DNA of 64,000 nt from Pseudocercospora fijiensis CIRAD86 (taxonomy: Eukaryota > Ascomycota > Dothideomycetes > Mycosphaerellales > Mycosphaerellaceae): the NCBI RefSeq assembly GCF_000340215.1, contig NW_006921554.1, forward strand, positions 248,001-312,000, given 5' to 3'. Below, piece by piece: positions 31,960 through 43,066 of the stretch. The number at the start of each line of letters is the position of its first letter. Position 1 is the stretch's first letter. The notes beneath the pieces are model-generated. The model had not been told where the DNA came from. It searched no databases and saw nothing but the letters and a program-made list of their open reading frames with translations. A program made the translations under genes and the position numbers.

Positions 31960-34900
31960 ATACGCTTTTACTTCTCGACTTATAGTCGCCTTCCACCTCC
32001 GCCCTCCTCCTCTTTATTATCGCTAATAAGAGTCTCGCTTAGACTAAATTTCGTATTCTCTTCGCGCTTTTAGGTTTCTTCGATCTTAAGCTTTTCTAAT
32101 TAGTCGATAAGCTCCTTTAATAAGATATATAGTATCTTGCCTTAGCGACTCTAGTAGAGGAGGTAGTATCGGAATACTATAATAGATTCGAAGGTAGTAG
32201 GCGAGTATATTCGATTAAACCGGCCCTAGTAACGAGCGATACTAAAAGATCTCTTAAAGACTATACCTATACTCGGAATAGCGAGGACGTCCTAAGCGAT
32301 CGAAGCTATCGTTAGAAACTAAGGCTCTAACCGCTACTATATAACGAGAATATAATAAATATTATCTTCGAATTCGTCTTAAAGACTAGTAAGATTTAGA
32401 GATTATTAGCTCTCTTTCCGAGCCTATAAGTTTAGTACTTACCTACGTACTAATAGAGATCGAACTCTTCTTTATCAAGTACAGAACTAACTTACTCTTC
32501 TATTTCTACTTCCTATTTACGAAATAGGTAGGATATCGGAGCCTTCTTAGCCTTCCTTTTCCTAATATAACCTATATTTAGAGTAGTTTCTTTCCGACGC
32601 TTACTAAATATCTTTTTTAGAACCTCTTAATATCGCTTAGGCTATACCTTATTATCCTTCTATTCCTCCTTCTACTAGTATATATCCTTTTAAACTAGCT
32701 TTAGTAAATATATAACGCTATAGAGCTCCCCGAACAACTCGAAGGTAGTACTATAATATTTGTCTAGCTTAGTATAGGAAGCCTCTATAGCTTTCGTTAT
32801 AGTTACTTTCTAAGGGACCCTCTTTTTAGCTAGCTTAGCCGCGAGTTATTTAAGCTTATTAAAGAGCTAGTTATAGTATATAAAGATAAGGTAGATCGTC
32901 GGTCCTCGGGTTCTTCTAATCGTAGTAGTAACCTTTACGTAATATTTACTAATATCTACGAGATACTCTACTTAGCGCTATTCGGCGGATATAAGCGCGA
33001 GCTACTTAATACCCTTAGTATTCTAATAGAGCTCGAGAGCGGTACGTAAAGTATATCCCTTCGTAAGTATATAGAAAGTCGAATCGAATTAGGTCTTAAT
33101 ATCTTAGATAAAATAGAGTAGGCGCTAAGGAGGCCGCTTTTGCTATCGCTTATTCTATATAATATTCTAGATATCGACTTTAGGACGCTCGATAAGGATC
33201 TTTTAAATAGCCTCGAATCGGTTATATCTCTATAAGCTCGAGTTCGTATAGATTACTAGACGACGAAGCTAGAAAAAGAGAGTTAATAGTATCTTAGATT
33301 GCCGGCTATAGATACTAGCTATAGATAAAAGTTATACCTTATATAAAACGAGAGCGATACTCTCTACCCTATCCTATTTTATTACGGTAACGAGTTTCTC
33401 GACTCTCGACTTTGCTTTACCCTTATCTAGGACCTTCTATTAGTCGTCGTTCGATAGTATAATTTTAAGCGTCTTAAAGAGGGCTCGGATCGCGATTTAA
33501 ACTATATAGGCGAGGTAGGGAAACTTCCGTAGGGATATAACCGCTAATATCGCCTCCTATTCTATAGGTCCGTTAAGACTTCTTAACTAAGGGTCCTTAT
33601 TATCTTTTAAGTCGTACGTATCCGAAATTATAGTAAGCTTAATATTAGGAAGATTAAGCTAGATTATAGACCTTACAATCTCGCCTATATAGTCGACCCT
33701 ATTAGTACTATTAGTTATTTTAAAGATAAATACAACTAGATAGTATATATAACGCCTTATATAATATTCGATTATTACTCGCGTTTTCCGTAGTAATTAA
33801 GATTAGTTTCGTAGTTACGCTAACCCTATCTATTACCGTATAGATAAGCGTTACTATATCCTAACTAGTATAGGAACCTAGAATTTCTAGGAATCCGATT
33901 AGCATTTCCTAGAGTTTCTAATCCGAATTAATAAAGTATAGTATAATAGAAAGGAAGGAGGCCCTTATAGTCTAGCTTAACTAGCTATCGATAGTAATAG
34001 CTACTCGGCGAGTATTACGGAGAATCTTCTAAATATCGTCTAACGTAGCCTCTTTATTTTTCTCGAATATAGTACGCTAGGTAGTCGCGCCTAGAAATAT
34101 AGAGGGGTACTTTATAAGATATAGGTATATCTTCTATATAGAATCCCTTTCGAAGAAGTCTTCTAAAAGACCGTTTATAGCTAAAATTTCGTTTACTAGT
34201 TACTTAAAATCTTCGGGGAAGAAATCGGAAGCCTTTAATACTTAAGCTTCCTTCTACGTAGCCTATAAAAATTAGTAGTAGTTATAGGGTTAAGTTTAGG
34301 AGCCTCTAGCTATAGCCGGCAGCTATAGCCGGTAGCTACGGCTAGTATATTTAGAAGACGTACCTCTTTCTCGAACGCCGTATCTATCTTAACCTTTACC
34401 TCTCCTTAAGATTCCCGATACCGTTTAAAACGGAGATAGTTAGTAGGCGATAAATTCCTATCCCTTAGTTTCGGGTATTTTAAGATAAAACTATAGAATT
34501 TATAGATAATTACTAGTTAACCTTTTAGATACGAACTCGTATTATAGTATAATGCCTCTCTTATAAAAATTTTCTAGAATATATCCGTTCGATCCTTACT
34601 ATCCTATCGTATCGAGTACTTCCGTAGTTTATACTCCCTTAAACGTAAGTAAAAAGGGAACTATATCTTATAGATCTATTAATTAAACTACTTAGTATAC
34701 TTAGGTTTCTAAAGATACGCCTAGCTAGCCTTTTCGAAGATATCCGGGTTAATACTTAATATTCGTATCTCTCTAAATAACCTTCTTCTTAGACTCTATA
34801 AAGGTAAGGACCGGACGATAGTATCCTATAACGAAATCCTACTACTAGGATACGAAGAGGATAAATCTAGCCTTAATTGTCGTCTAGTACTTAATAGGCT

Positions 34901-34990
34901 CGAAGGTAAGTATATAGCCTCGTCTCGACGTCGTTACGATCTAGTTCGTATACTAGACTATCTCGCCTATTGTTTCGTAGTTACCCTTCC
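31960..34990 (-). pseudogene. hAT transposase (E3 copy)
   Basis: Uninterrupted version of the E2 transposase on the minus strand. The C-terminal dimerisation domain is clear: TIASIAQDVLAIPSIG followed by RSFSIARYQGRF (about 32330-32220) and FRYYLLYQSRQGK. The first residue of the usual ER pair is Lys, another G-to-A change. The catalytic region (reverse strand, about 33950-33750) is collinear with the DNASNN motif of E2. It lies between the basic protein gene (right) and H3-A (left), all on one strand. Stops of the TAG/TAA type occur throughout. Confidence 0.85.
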
Positions 34991-35189
34991 TAGTTTAGCG
35001 CCTAGTATATATATAATATCGTTCGGTATATTTTAAAGTTTTATATAGAGAGGTTAAGAGTAGTAGATATATACTAGTAATTATAGGGAAATACCCTTTC
35101 TTTTATAGTATCGTATCGTTAGGAATAGCTAGATAGTGAGTATATAGCTACCTTTCTTTATTTCCTAGTTACCCTAGCTACCCTAACTA

Positions 35190-36550
35190 CCTAATTTCTT
35201 TCCCGGCTACCCTAGCTACCCGAATTTTTCCCTTCTGTACGACGGTTCTCTCCTACTAATAGAATAGAGCTACTGTAGCAATCGAGCTTGTTTTTAGTTT
35301 TAATCCTTCCTTCTTCGGCGTAAGATACTCGATAAGTGAATACTTAGGCCGAGTCTAACTACGAAACCTGTACCTAACTAATACCTCCTTTAACTAATCC
35401 TACTTCTCGAACTCCCTCCGCTTCTTAGTAAAGACCTTAAAGAGCGAACGAGGTTCGTTAGGTATCTATAGAGTAGTCGAGATAAAGCCGTATTACTAAG
35501 GTAGGTAACTACTAAGAACCTTATATAGAGGTTAAAAGAAATCTAACGGGAAACTATCCTACTAGTAGCTTAGACTCCGGATATAAGCCCTCTCTACCGG
35601 AGTAAAGACCCTATACAGTAACAGCACATTCCTTCGGAAATCGCTTTCTATTCGACTATTAGTATCTACTAGCTACGAACGCCGGCTATAGCTACTAGCT
35701 ATAAAATACTTACTTTTACATCCTCTATCTCTAGTAATACCTTCGCCGCCCTTAGATATCTAGCCTCTATTTTATTAATCGTAAGAAATTTTTCTTTTAT
35801 ACTCGTAAAGGCGTTCCTCTAATATTTATAAAGAAATCTCTACTCTATATCGAGGATATAAAGATAACTAGCCTTAATTCTAATCTTCGTAAGCTTTTCG
35901 TAGTAGCTTTAGCGATAATTATCTAGATTAATAGGACTTATGCCCTAGACCTTTACTAGCGCCTCGTCTCTTTCGCTATACTTAATCTACTTCTAGCCCT
36001 TATCGTCTATAGTATTAGGCTCTAAGACTACGCCTATAAATAGATCGACGTATAGTATCTTCTTATTTTTTTAGTTACTTTATTCGTAGTAATAAGCTCT
36101 TACGTAGCATTCTAAAGTCTAGTATTACTACTCTCGGCTATCGAAATATCTCTATTATTATTAATCCTATTAATAGAGGTAGTAGGAATAGGTCTAAATA
36201 GTATTAGTTACCGATTTCGAGAAAGGATACTAGCTACGCTACTAGCTACGTATACCGGCTATAGCTACTAGCTATATTAACTTACGCTAGTAGGAATTGC
36301 TCCTCGAAAACTAGCCGTAATTCTTTCCTCCTCTAAGCCTTCTCCTAGCTTGTCTTCTATCTTTAACCTTTACTCTTTTTAATAGGCGCTAGCTATCGAT
36401 AGAATGTCTTATTACGCGCCTTTATTCTCTTATTCTTCGCTCTTTTATCCTCGTCTATATTATTCTTTCTTTCGTAATCTTATATAGAATTCTTCTTAGT
36501 ATAGTACTCCTTCTTAGTCTTACGCTTTTTTTTAGATACTAAGGTAAAAT
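35190..36550 (-). pseudogene. Unrecognised basic protein of the hAT element (E3 copy)
   Basis: Counterpart of 10965-12330, including the basic N-terminal part (near 36550-36300), the 12-bp repeat tract (36240-36275) and a second tract (35670-35700). It is separated from the transposase by about 200 bp containing a TATA-like stretch. Preservation of its length and layout in three copies argues that the element encoded it. Family unknown. Confidence 0.55.
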
Positions 36551-36599
36551 AACCTCGCGTTCTTTACTATCTTCTATTTAGCGCGCGGCGCGCTTCTAT

Positions 36600-37185
36600 C
36601 TTACTATTTTAAGGAGAAAAGAGAAAGAGGGAAAGGGGGGCGTAGCGCTAATAGCTACTATAGGTATAGAAGAAGACAAAGATAAAAAACATAAGAATAT
36701 CGCAAAGCCCTAATCGTTGCCGCATATATAACCTTATATAGGCAAGCTTTTATAACTGCGGTAACTACGCCCTAGTAACGGCAACTACGACCTAGTAACG
36801 GCAATCGCTATTATTAAGGCAATCGTAGGCGGGGTAAATACAACCTAGTTACTATAATAGCCGGTAATAGTAGCTAGTAGTCGGGTAGGAGTATGCTTAT
36901 AATAAAACTAATATAGTCTCTAGCTACTACGACCTATTAATAGTAATATATATAGTTAGGGTATCCGCGAGCGACCTAAATATAACTTAGTTACTATTAT
37001 AGCCGGCAATAGTAGCCGGTAGTCGGATAAGAGTATATTTATAATAAAACCGATATAGTCTCTAGTTCTAACTAGGAATCTATATAGTTTAGAAAAACCA
37101 ACCCGGAACTAGGGAGCTAGTTTGCCGCTAAGAAACTAAACTATATACGTTTTATAGTTCGTAACCTAAACTACTTCGGCGTCTA
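36600..37185. repeat. hAT E3 right arm
   Basis: Non-coding terminal region: a purine-rich run, about two 20-bp minisatellite units (36758-36800), the duplicated 80-bp block twice, and the conserved last 120 bp ending ...CTTCGGCGTCTA. The TIR matches the left end at about 20 of the first 26 positions or better. Confidence 0.75.
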
Positions 37186-37193
37186 TCCTTAAG

Positions 37194-37415
37194 ACTCCCC
37201 TTTAGCGACTCGTCCGAGAAACTATATTAGGTTTTTAGTATAGTATACGATCTACGGCTAAGGCGACTAGTACTCTTTAGGAAGCTACGGGGGCATTTTT
37301 CGTAACCGAGTCTAAGCTTTCTAATCTCCTCACTATCTATACGAAGCGGGCTACCCTTTAATATAATAATATATAGCTTCTAGATAAGATTCGGCGTCGG
37401 TTTATAGTAGATTAA
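37194..37415 (+). pseudogene. H3-A: remainder of the histone fold (E2 copy, after the E3 insertion)
   Basis: Continues the frame cut at 28581. It reads RLVRETILGF, then EATGAFFV, SNLLTIYTKRATL and LLDKIRRRFIV, ending with a possible natural TAA at 37413-37415. These are the alpha-1, alpha-2, loop 2 and alpha-3 parts of an H3 fold, collinear with 31180-30953 of E3 (reverse). The two flanking copies of TCCTTAAG show that the break was made by E3. Confidence 0.78.
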
Positions 37416-38560
37416 TTAGGATCTATATCTATTTTCGTATCCTTTTACCGGCTATAGGTACCGGCTATACTTCTAATTTTATATCTGCTATACCTAAATC
37501 TAAGGTACGAAGTAGAAACCTAGCGCTTTATATTTACTCGGTTATCGTAGCGCGTTTATAAGTAAGGTATAAAGGGTTACGGCTTCCTTACGAGGACTAC
37601 TTTACCTTAGCTAGTTAGATATTTCGAACCTAGATAAGGAAGCGGCTTAGACTAGGAAACTAGGCTTTAAAAGCCGGTACTGTCGGCCTTTCTAGCAGCA
37701 GGCGCCCGATCGCATATAACACACTCCTATAAGCGAAGTCCGAGACAACACAGGCTCCTAGTCGCCTAGAGCAACGCACTACACAAACAACTAGGCGCAC
37801 TACTCCCACCCACCGACGCCCGATATCCTAGGATACTCTTCTCGCACTTTTTCACATCCTTTTTTAGTACCTTACCCGTAAGCGCTCCGCGATAACGGAG
37901 TAAATATAAGGTACTAGGTTTCTACTCGGTACCTTAGCCTTAAGATAGGGCGGAGTCGAATTTATAGGTATAGCCGGCACTCGTAGCTAGTATATAGAGA
38001 CGGAAGTAAGCCTCTCCCTACTAAATAGCTAGCTTATTTAGTATAGCCTACTATAGTATAGATATTTATTATATTTCCTAGTAAAAGCCGGTTCGGAATC
38101 TAATCGAATTCTTAAAGAATATCTATATTATAGTAGGATACTATTATTACGCCGACTGTTTATTAAAAGGAGGCTTTCGCTATATTAGTATACCGGCTAT
38201 AGGTACCGGCTATATTTTAAAGTTTACTATATCTATCTTTTCTACGCTGTACCTACCTTTTTAGCCGTATCTACCTTTTTAGCTATATCTACCTTTTTTC
38301 GCCGTACCTACCTTCTTTACTTACTATAACGTTATTATAATATAGGCTTACGCGACGCTTATACTATCGGCTAGCGATACCGCGATACTACCTCTCTCGA
38401 TATATATAATCTTTATATTAATATCTATACTTCTATACTCTATATCGACTATCTCTACTAACCTTTACTCTACGCGTACTTTCTTATACCTTCGTATCGT
38501 ACTATATTATTAATTAGACGACTTTTATTATAGCAACTCTACTCGACTAACTTATAACGT
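37416..38560. other. Spacer between H3-A and H3-B in E2, with a CA-rich block
   Basis: No convincing frame. It is mostly collinear with 29881-30952 of E3. Positions about 37685-37862 differ: this block has abundant CA dinucleotides (AACACACTCC, CACTACACAAACAACTAGGC) and so has escaped RIP. 12-bp repeat units occur at 37448-37470 and 38195-38215, and three units of a TACCTTTTTAGCCGTATC-like repeat at about 38240-38310. Confidence 0.55.
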
Positions 38561-39230
38561 CTTATAAGAAGAAGGGTCCTACTACTACTTAGGGTTATAA
38601 TAAGACTAGACCCGATAGTAAGAGTATAGTATATATATATAAGAAGGCTTATACCGCTACCGCTATCGCTACCGGTAGTACTAGAAAGAGCGTAGTAGAT
38701 AAGACTCTACGTAAAACGACGAGTAGCACTTCTACTACTAGTAGTAATAATCGTAGTAAACGTTAATAGCGTCTAGGAAGTAAGTTTTATCTATAGCCGG
38801 TAGTATAGCCGGTAGCGTAGCCGATAGCGTTGCCGGTATTTTTACTCCTTTTTACTAATCCTTCTTTAGCTAAAGCCCTTCGTAAGATTCGGAGATATTA
38901 GAAGGATTAGAAGCTCGTTATTCCTAGAGCTCCTTTTAATCGACTTATCCGCGAAATTGCCTTTAATAGTAGAGTAGACTATCATATTTAAGCCTCTGTA
39001 CTCGAGGCCCTTTAGGAGGCTATAGAAGCCTACCTAGTCCGTATCTTCGAATATATATTCCTCTTCCCCTTTTTTTAAACTATACTAATACTATTTTAGC
39101 CTTTAACCCTATAGCTATCTACGCGAAGCGCGTTACGATTATAGATAAGGATTTTAAAGCCCTCGATATAATTCTTAAAGGCTAGAATATCTATATTATA
39201 GATAGTAGTAGGTAGGATAGATCTTCTTAG
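38560..39230 (+). pseudogene. H3-B: histone H3-like protein (E2 copy)
   Basis: A plus-strand frame. The tail (about 38590-38770) has GSTRKSVVDKTLRK, a weaker match to the H3 tail than in E3, then a Ser/Thr/Asn-rich part. The linker carries 12-bp repeat units (38793-38842). The fold starts near 38870 with AKALRKIRRYQ, KLVIPRAPFNRLIREIA, LEALQEAIEAYLVRIF. After a probable intron it resumes with IAIYAKRVTI and KDFKALDIIL. It is in the same order and strand as the E2 transposase and H3-A. Agreement of two independently inserted copies supports a real gene. Confidence 0.8.
39049..39099 (+). other. Probable intron in H3-B
   Basis: Between AYLVRIF and IAIYAKR the coding match lapses for about 50 bp. 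The segment is pyrimidine-rich, has a branch-like TACTAAT (39083-39089) and ends TTTTAG at 39099. E3 has the same structure (about 29390-29335, minus strand). The 5' boundary reads ATATAT, which could be GTATAT after a G-to-A change. The placement corresponds to the FED/TNL part of the H3 fold. Confidence 0.5.
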
Positions 39231-39239
39231 TATCCTCTA

Positions 39240-40101
39240 TAAGCGTTTCTACACATAATATCTACCGCTATTATACGGCGCTATATAGCGCGCTCTAAAT
39301 ACTCTTTAAGTATATTTATATATAATATAATATACTTTATTAGCCGTACGGAATATAAGTCTTCGAAATATCTATAATCTATTAGTACTAAGAAGAAAAA
39401 TGCTAACTACGCTACCGGCTACGCTCTAGGCTACGCTACCGGATCTTATAAAGAACTAAAAGAAGATAGAAATTCTAATTTGTTTATTATAGTTTAGATT
39501 TTTATAAAAAGGAAAAAAAGAAAAAGGGGGAAGGTTAAAGAACCTAAAACTAATATTTATAGGAATTATCCCTAGTTTCTAGATCTTATTATATATCTGT
39601 TTTCGTAAATCTACCTAATAGTCCTTGTAAATATTCTTATACTCTACCTACTAGAAATCTAACTAGATGCCTAGACCTATAGTAGCCTCTATATCTTTTA
39701 CTATATTCTATATACTAAATGCCTCCTTAATAGTATTCTCTACCTCCCCATATAATACGAAGTTACTTCCTATCCTATCCCCTATATCCGCTAAATAACT
39801 AGGAGTTCTAAGGATCGAACTAGAATTCGGCTATAGTAAAGCGACTAACTAGTAGAACGTAGTATAAAGCTATTTTACAGCTCTTTTACACACTTTACCG
39901 ACATCAAAGGAGGAACCATCCTAGCACTTAATACTAGAGAGTAGTTTAGTAGGAAAGTATCGGAACTTCTTATAAAGAGCTTCGAGAGAAATCGATAAGT
40001 TCTACCTAGATCTAGATAAAAACATTCTACTAAGTAGTTAGGGAATTAAATAAGGGGCGAAAGGATAAAGTTTATACCTAAGGAGTATAGTTTCTAAACT
40101 A

Positions 40102-40135
<34 letters not shown>

Positions 40136-40457
40136 TTAATTAGTTAGTACCCTTAGCTAATGATCTATAGATTTAGGGTAATATAAATACCTTCTTATAG
40201 CTACTACGGAATTAAAGTCTTCGAAAATTCCATTAGTACTAAGATATAAAAATGCCGGCTACGCTACCGGCTATACTACCGGATCTTATAAAGGGCTTAC
40301 TTTAAGTTATGTATATATTCTTATACTTCTAAAAAACTAATAAATTCTATAGTTCGAACCTACTACTACTATAGTTTCTTAGTAAACTAAACTAAACTAA
40401 ACTAGAATTTCGGCTTAGTAAACTAAACTAAACTCATCTAAACTACTACGGGATCTA
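39240..40457. repeat. hAT E2 left arm, with an insertion of about 0.8 kb
   Basis: The flanks repeat each other: CTACCGGCTACGCT...CCGGATCTTATAAAG occurs at about 39410-39455 and 40256-40299. E3 lacks the roughly 840 bp between them. The insertion contains a (TA)n run (about 40102-40132) and a tRNA-like stretch on the minus strand (39805-39868). The terminal part (40300-40457) has the GTTTAGTTTA repeats and the left TIR. No protein frame was seen. Confidence 0.6.
39805..39868 (-). other. Possible Pol III promoter boxes (tRNA-derived SINE candidate)
   Basis: The minus strand reads TTCTACTAGTTAGTCGCTTT (A-box-like) and, about 25 bases on, TAGTTCGATCCTTAGAAC (B-box GTTCGATCC). The spacing is shorter than in a true tRNA, and no full cloverleaf can be drawn with confidence. 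A tRNA-related SINE within the 39480-40300 insertion is the best reading, but weak. Confidence 0.3.
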
Positions 40458-41900
40458 CCTACTACCATATCGAAGCTACCTTATATAGACTAAGAATATA
40501 CTTATACTATTCTACTAGTTTAAATCTATATCTATTAATACTCTTTTAAGTATCTCTAAATCTTTTACTACTATTTTATTTTTTAATAACTACTTCTTAT
40601 ATAGTCTAGAATAGGCTACTAAAGAAGGAGGGAATACTATTAAGGGACTCTAACTTAAAAGTAACTATTAAGCTCCTCGGTAGCGCTATATATCTTATTA
40701 GTAAAGCTTAGCGTACTAAAAAAACTTATTACTTACTTACTCCCTTTTCGAATCGCTTAGATATTATTATATAGAGAAGTCTTACTACTATATTATATCT
40801 ATATAACTATTTAATTGCTTTCCCTATATTTATATTAATATTTATTATACCTTTACTTACTAAAAGTAAAGCTATTAACTTTAGATTAGTAGAATACTTA
40901 CTTATCCTAATTTTTTCTATTATATATTAACCTAGAAAGCTTTAATTACTTTTATAGTAGCTACTATACCTATATCTATATTTGCTATTATACTAACTAC
41001 TATCCTTTTTTTAATCTAAAATATATTTAGAATTAATACCGATTTAAGGTACTTAGAGTCTATAGCTAATTTTAAGTTTATTATATCGAAGATTTATAAA
41101 AAGGCTTCGAAGAATCCGCTATTTACTATTAAAAAAGATTATAGTTTTTATAAACTAAAAGGAGATAAATATATCTAGAAAAGTATAGAGTATCTAATAA
41201 TATCGGCCTAAGCTAAATCTTTGTTTTACCTTTATCTTATTCTTAATCTTATTCTTAATCTTATTCTTAATCTTATTCTTAATCTTATTCTTAATCTTAT
41301 TCTTATTCTTATTCTTATTCTTATTCTTATTCTTATTCTTATTCTTATTCTTATTCTTATTCTTATTCTTATTCTTATTTTTAGTTTATTTTTATGATTT
41401 TTTTCCTTAGTATTCTAATAGAGAGGCCCTTTATAGAGTTATACTAATCTCTAAGATACTCTATAATTAGCTAGGAATATCTTATACTAGTAGAACCTTC
41501 TAGAATATTATAGTTACTATCTAGAATATATCGATAGGTTAGCCGCTATACTATAGAATAACGTTAGATTTAAGTTATCTTAGTAGTAGAGGCCTTATAC
41601 GAAGGAGGTCGCCTAGTTAGCTATATAGTATAGTACTTTAGGAACTCTTAGAGAGGCTGTATATAGTATATTAATATATTATATTTTAATATACTAGCTC
41701 CGGAACTATACTAAACGACGCGTATACGAATAACAGTAAGTAAGATATATAAGAGAGCTATAGGATAGATCTAGATAGTAGAAAGGGGCTAGAGGATATA
41801 AAAGAGATAAAATAAATATATTTAAGATAAGAGCGTTCGCGCTAGCGCGCTAAATACGATAGTAGGGAAAAAAGATTACTTTAAGATATAATAACTAGAT
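40458..41900. other. AT-rich region without a recognised gene
   Basis: No frame with a known motif on either strand. It is rich in TTTATTATA-type sequence and short direct repeats. It contains the CTTATT microsatellite at 41226-41388. It may be a fully decayed transposon between hAT E2 and the Copia remnant. Confidence 0.5.
41226..41388. repeat. (CTTAAT/CTTATT)n microsatellite
   Basis: About 27 units of a 6-bp repeat: first alternating ATTCTTAATCTT, then pure CTTATT. The change from a 12-bp to a 6-bp period suggests expansion by slippage. Confidence 0.9.
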
Positions 41901-43060
41901 AGTAGTACTTATAGAAGACCTATCTATAGGAAGCTTTATCCTATCTAAGATAATATCTATAGATATAGGAAATCGTAGTTATCTAAAGATTATTTAAGAT
42001 AGTACTATTTTAGAAGAACTATCTATACTAGTTTATATCTAATTCGATTATCTAGCTATCTAGTTATCTAGTTATCCTATTATAATATAAACTAGTATAG
42101 ATAGTTCTTCTATAGTAAGATATCTATAGATAAACTCTATAACTTTACGATAATTTTATCTATATATTATCTATAGTAGACGATATAGTATACTTAGAGC
42201 TTCGAGATAGACGGACTTCCTACTAAAGATAAAATAGACCGCTAAACTACGTAAAGAACTATCTAAGGGTATATATCTCTTAACGATAAGTCTTTTGCGT
42301 TTAGCCGCGTTAAAGGATAATAAAACTATACGTTTTAGTTATTAAGGATCGAATTATACCTAGTATAGAAAGCCTATTTTAAAGCTATAATCGACGAGAG
42401 TATAGACGAAGAAATTAAGTCTAAAGCCTTAGCTATTCTTCGACTATCTATAGAGGACGGTCTTTTAATATAGTCTTAGTATACGAGGGACCCGAAAGAA
42501 GCTAAGAATACTTTAAAAGAATAATACTCGCTTAAGGGTTTAGCCTCTTTAGCGCTACGTTTTAACTAGTCGTTTATATAGTCGTTTATTAACATCTAGT
42601 TTATTAAGGCGTAGTTATTTACCTACTATAGAAGGGCCTCGTATTACTAAGCGTCTTTTAAATTAGAAGCCTATATATCGTAGGAGCGGAAGAAGGCCTA
42701 TATAGCTACTTCTTATATAGAATAGAAGTATTCCTTTACTTAGCGCTTTTGTAATACTCTTAGAGCCTTATTAGTATTAACGTAGGTCGCTATACCTAGC
42801 TAGCTATTAATATTAATAATAAGCCTAGTATTTTGCTACTCTAGGTATATAAAATTGCTATTTAGACCTTAAAAGCGGCTCTTATATAACTAAAAATAAC
42901 GTCGTAGCGTAAGAATGCCCGTACTAGTAGTATAGAAGCGCTAGATATATTTGTAAGGTAGGTAATAGCTATACTAGAATTAGTAGAAGTACGTAGTATA
43001 TACGTCGTCGTATAGAGTAGGTAGAGCTATCCGCTAAGTAGGCTTATTATTATCTATATC
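41900..43060 (+). pseudogene. Ty1/Copia-like leader and gag, 5' part, interrupted by LINE-1
   Basis: The plus-strand frame from about 42330, with stops as Gln, reads KAYFKAIIDESIDEEIKSKA, then LAILRLSIEDGLLIQ, DPKEAKNTLKEQYSLKG and LALRFNQSF. This is the Copia gag (UBN2-type) pattern, in which a short helix bundle is followed by an AW..L...Y-type motif. The preceding 41900-42250 is full of inverted TATCTATAG units and may be LTR or leader. The same gag start appears at 63640-64000. At 43061 a LINE interrupts it; the element resumes at 47945. Confidence 0.6.
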
Positions 43061-43066
43061 GAGAAA

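Larger units (their letters stand above)
28582..37185 (-). mobile_element. Full-length hAT transposon copy E3, 8.6 kb, with two histone H3-like genes
   Basis: The ends are TAGACGCCGTAGTAGTT at 28582 and its inverted counterpart ...AACTACTTCGGCGTCTA ending at 37185. An 8-bp duplication TCCTTAAG (28574-28581 and 37186-37193) flanks it; 8 bp is the hAT hallmark. The ancestral end CAGACGCC (TAG from CAG by RIP) also suits hAT. Genes run on the minus strand from right to left: basic accessory protein, hAT transposase, H3-A, H3-B. It is inserted into the H3-A gene of E2. All genes carry RIP stops. Confidence 0.92.
10468..40457 (+). mobile_element. hAT transposon copy E2, about 9.1 kb, split by Gypsy I and hAT copy E3
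   Basis: The right-type end begins at 10468 (TAGACCCCGTAGTAGTTT) and the left-type end finishes at 40457 (...CTACTACGGGATCTA). Between them the order is right arm, basic accessory gene, hAT transposase (interrupted by Gypsy I at 13019-25261), H3-A (interrupted by E3 at 28582-37185), H3-B and left arm. Removing the insertions leaves about 9.1 kb, collinear with the 8.6-kb E3. The TIRs begin TAGAC/TAGAT, the RIP form of CAG..., typical of hAT. The 8-bp flanks (CGTATCTC and CCTACTAC) match only imperfectly, so its target duplication has decayed or one end differs. Confidence 0.8.

Noticed and set aside
28582..37185. TA target duplication suggesting a Tc1/mariner element
   Set aside because: TA is flanked by TCCTTAAG on both sides, so the TA belongs to the element end (from CA/TG) and the duplication is 8 bp; the transposase is hAT.
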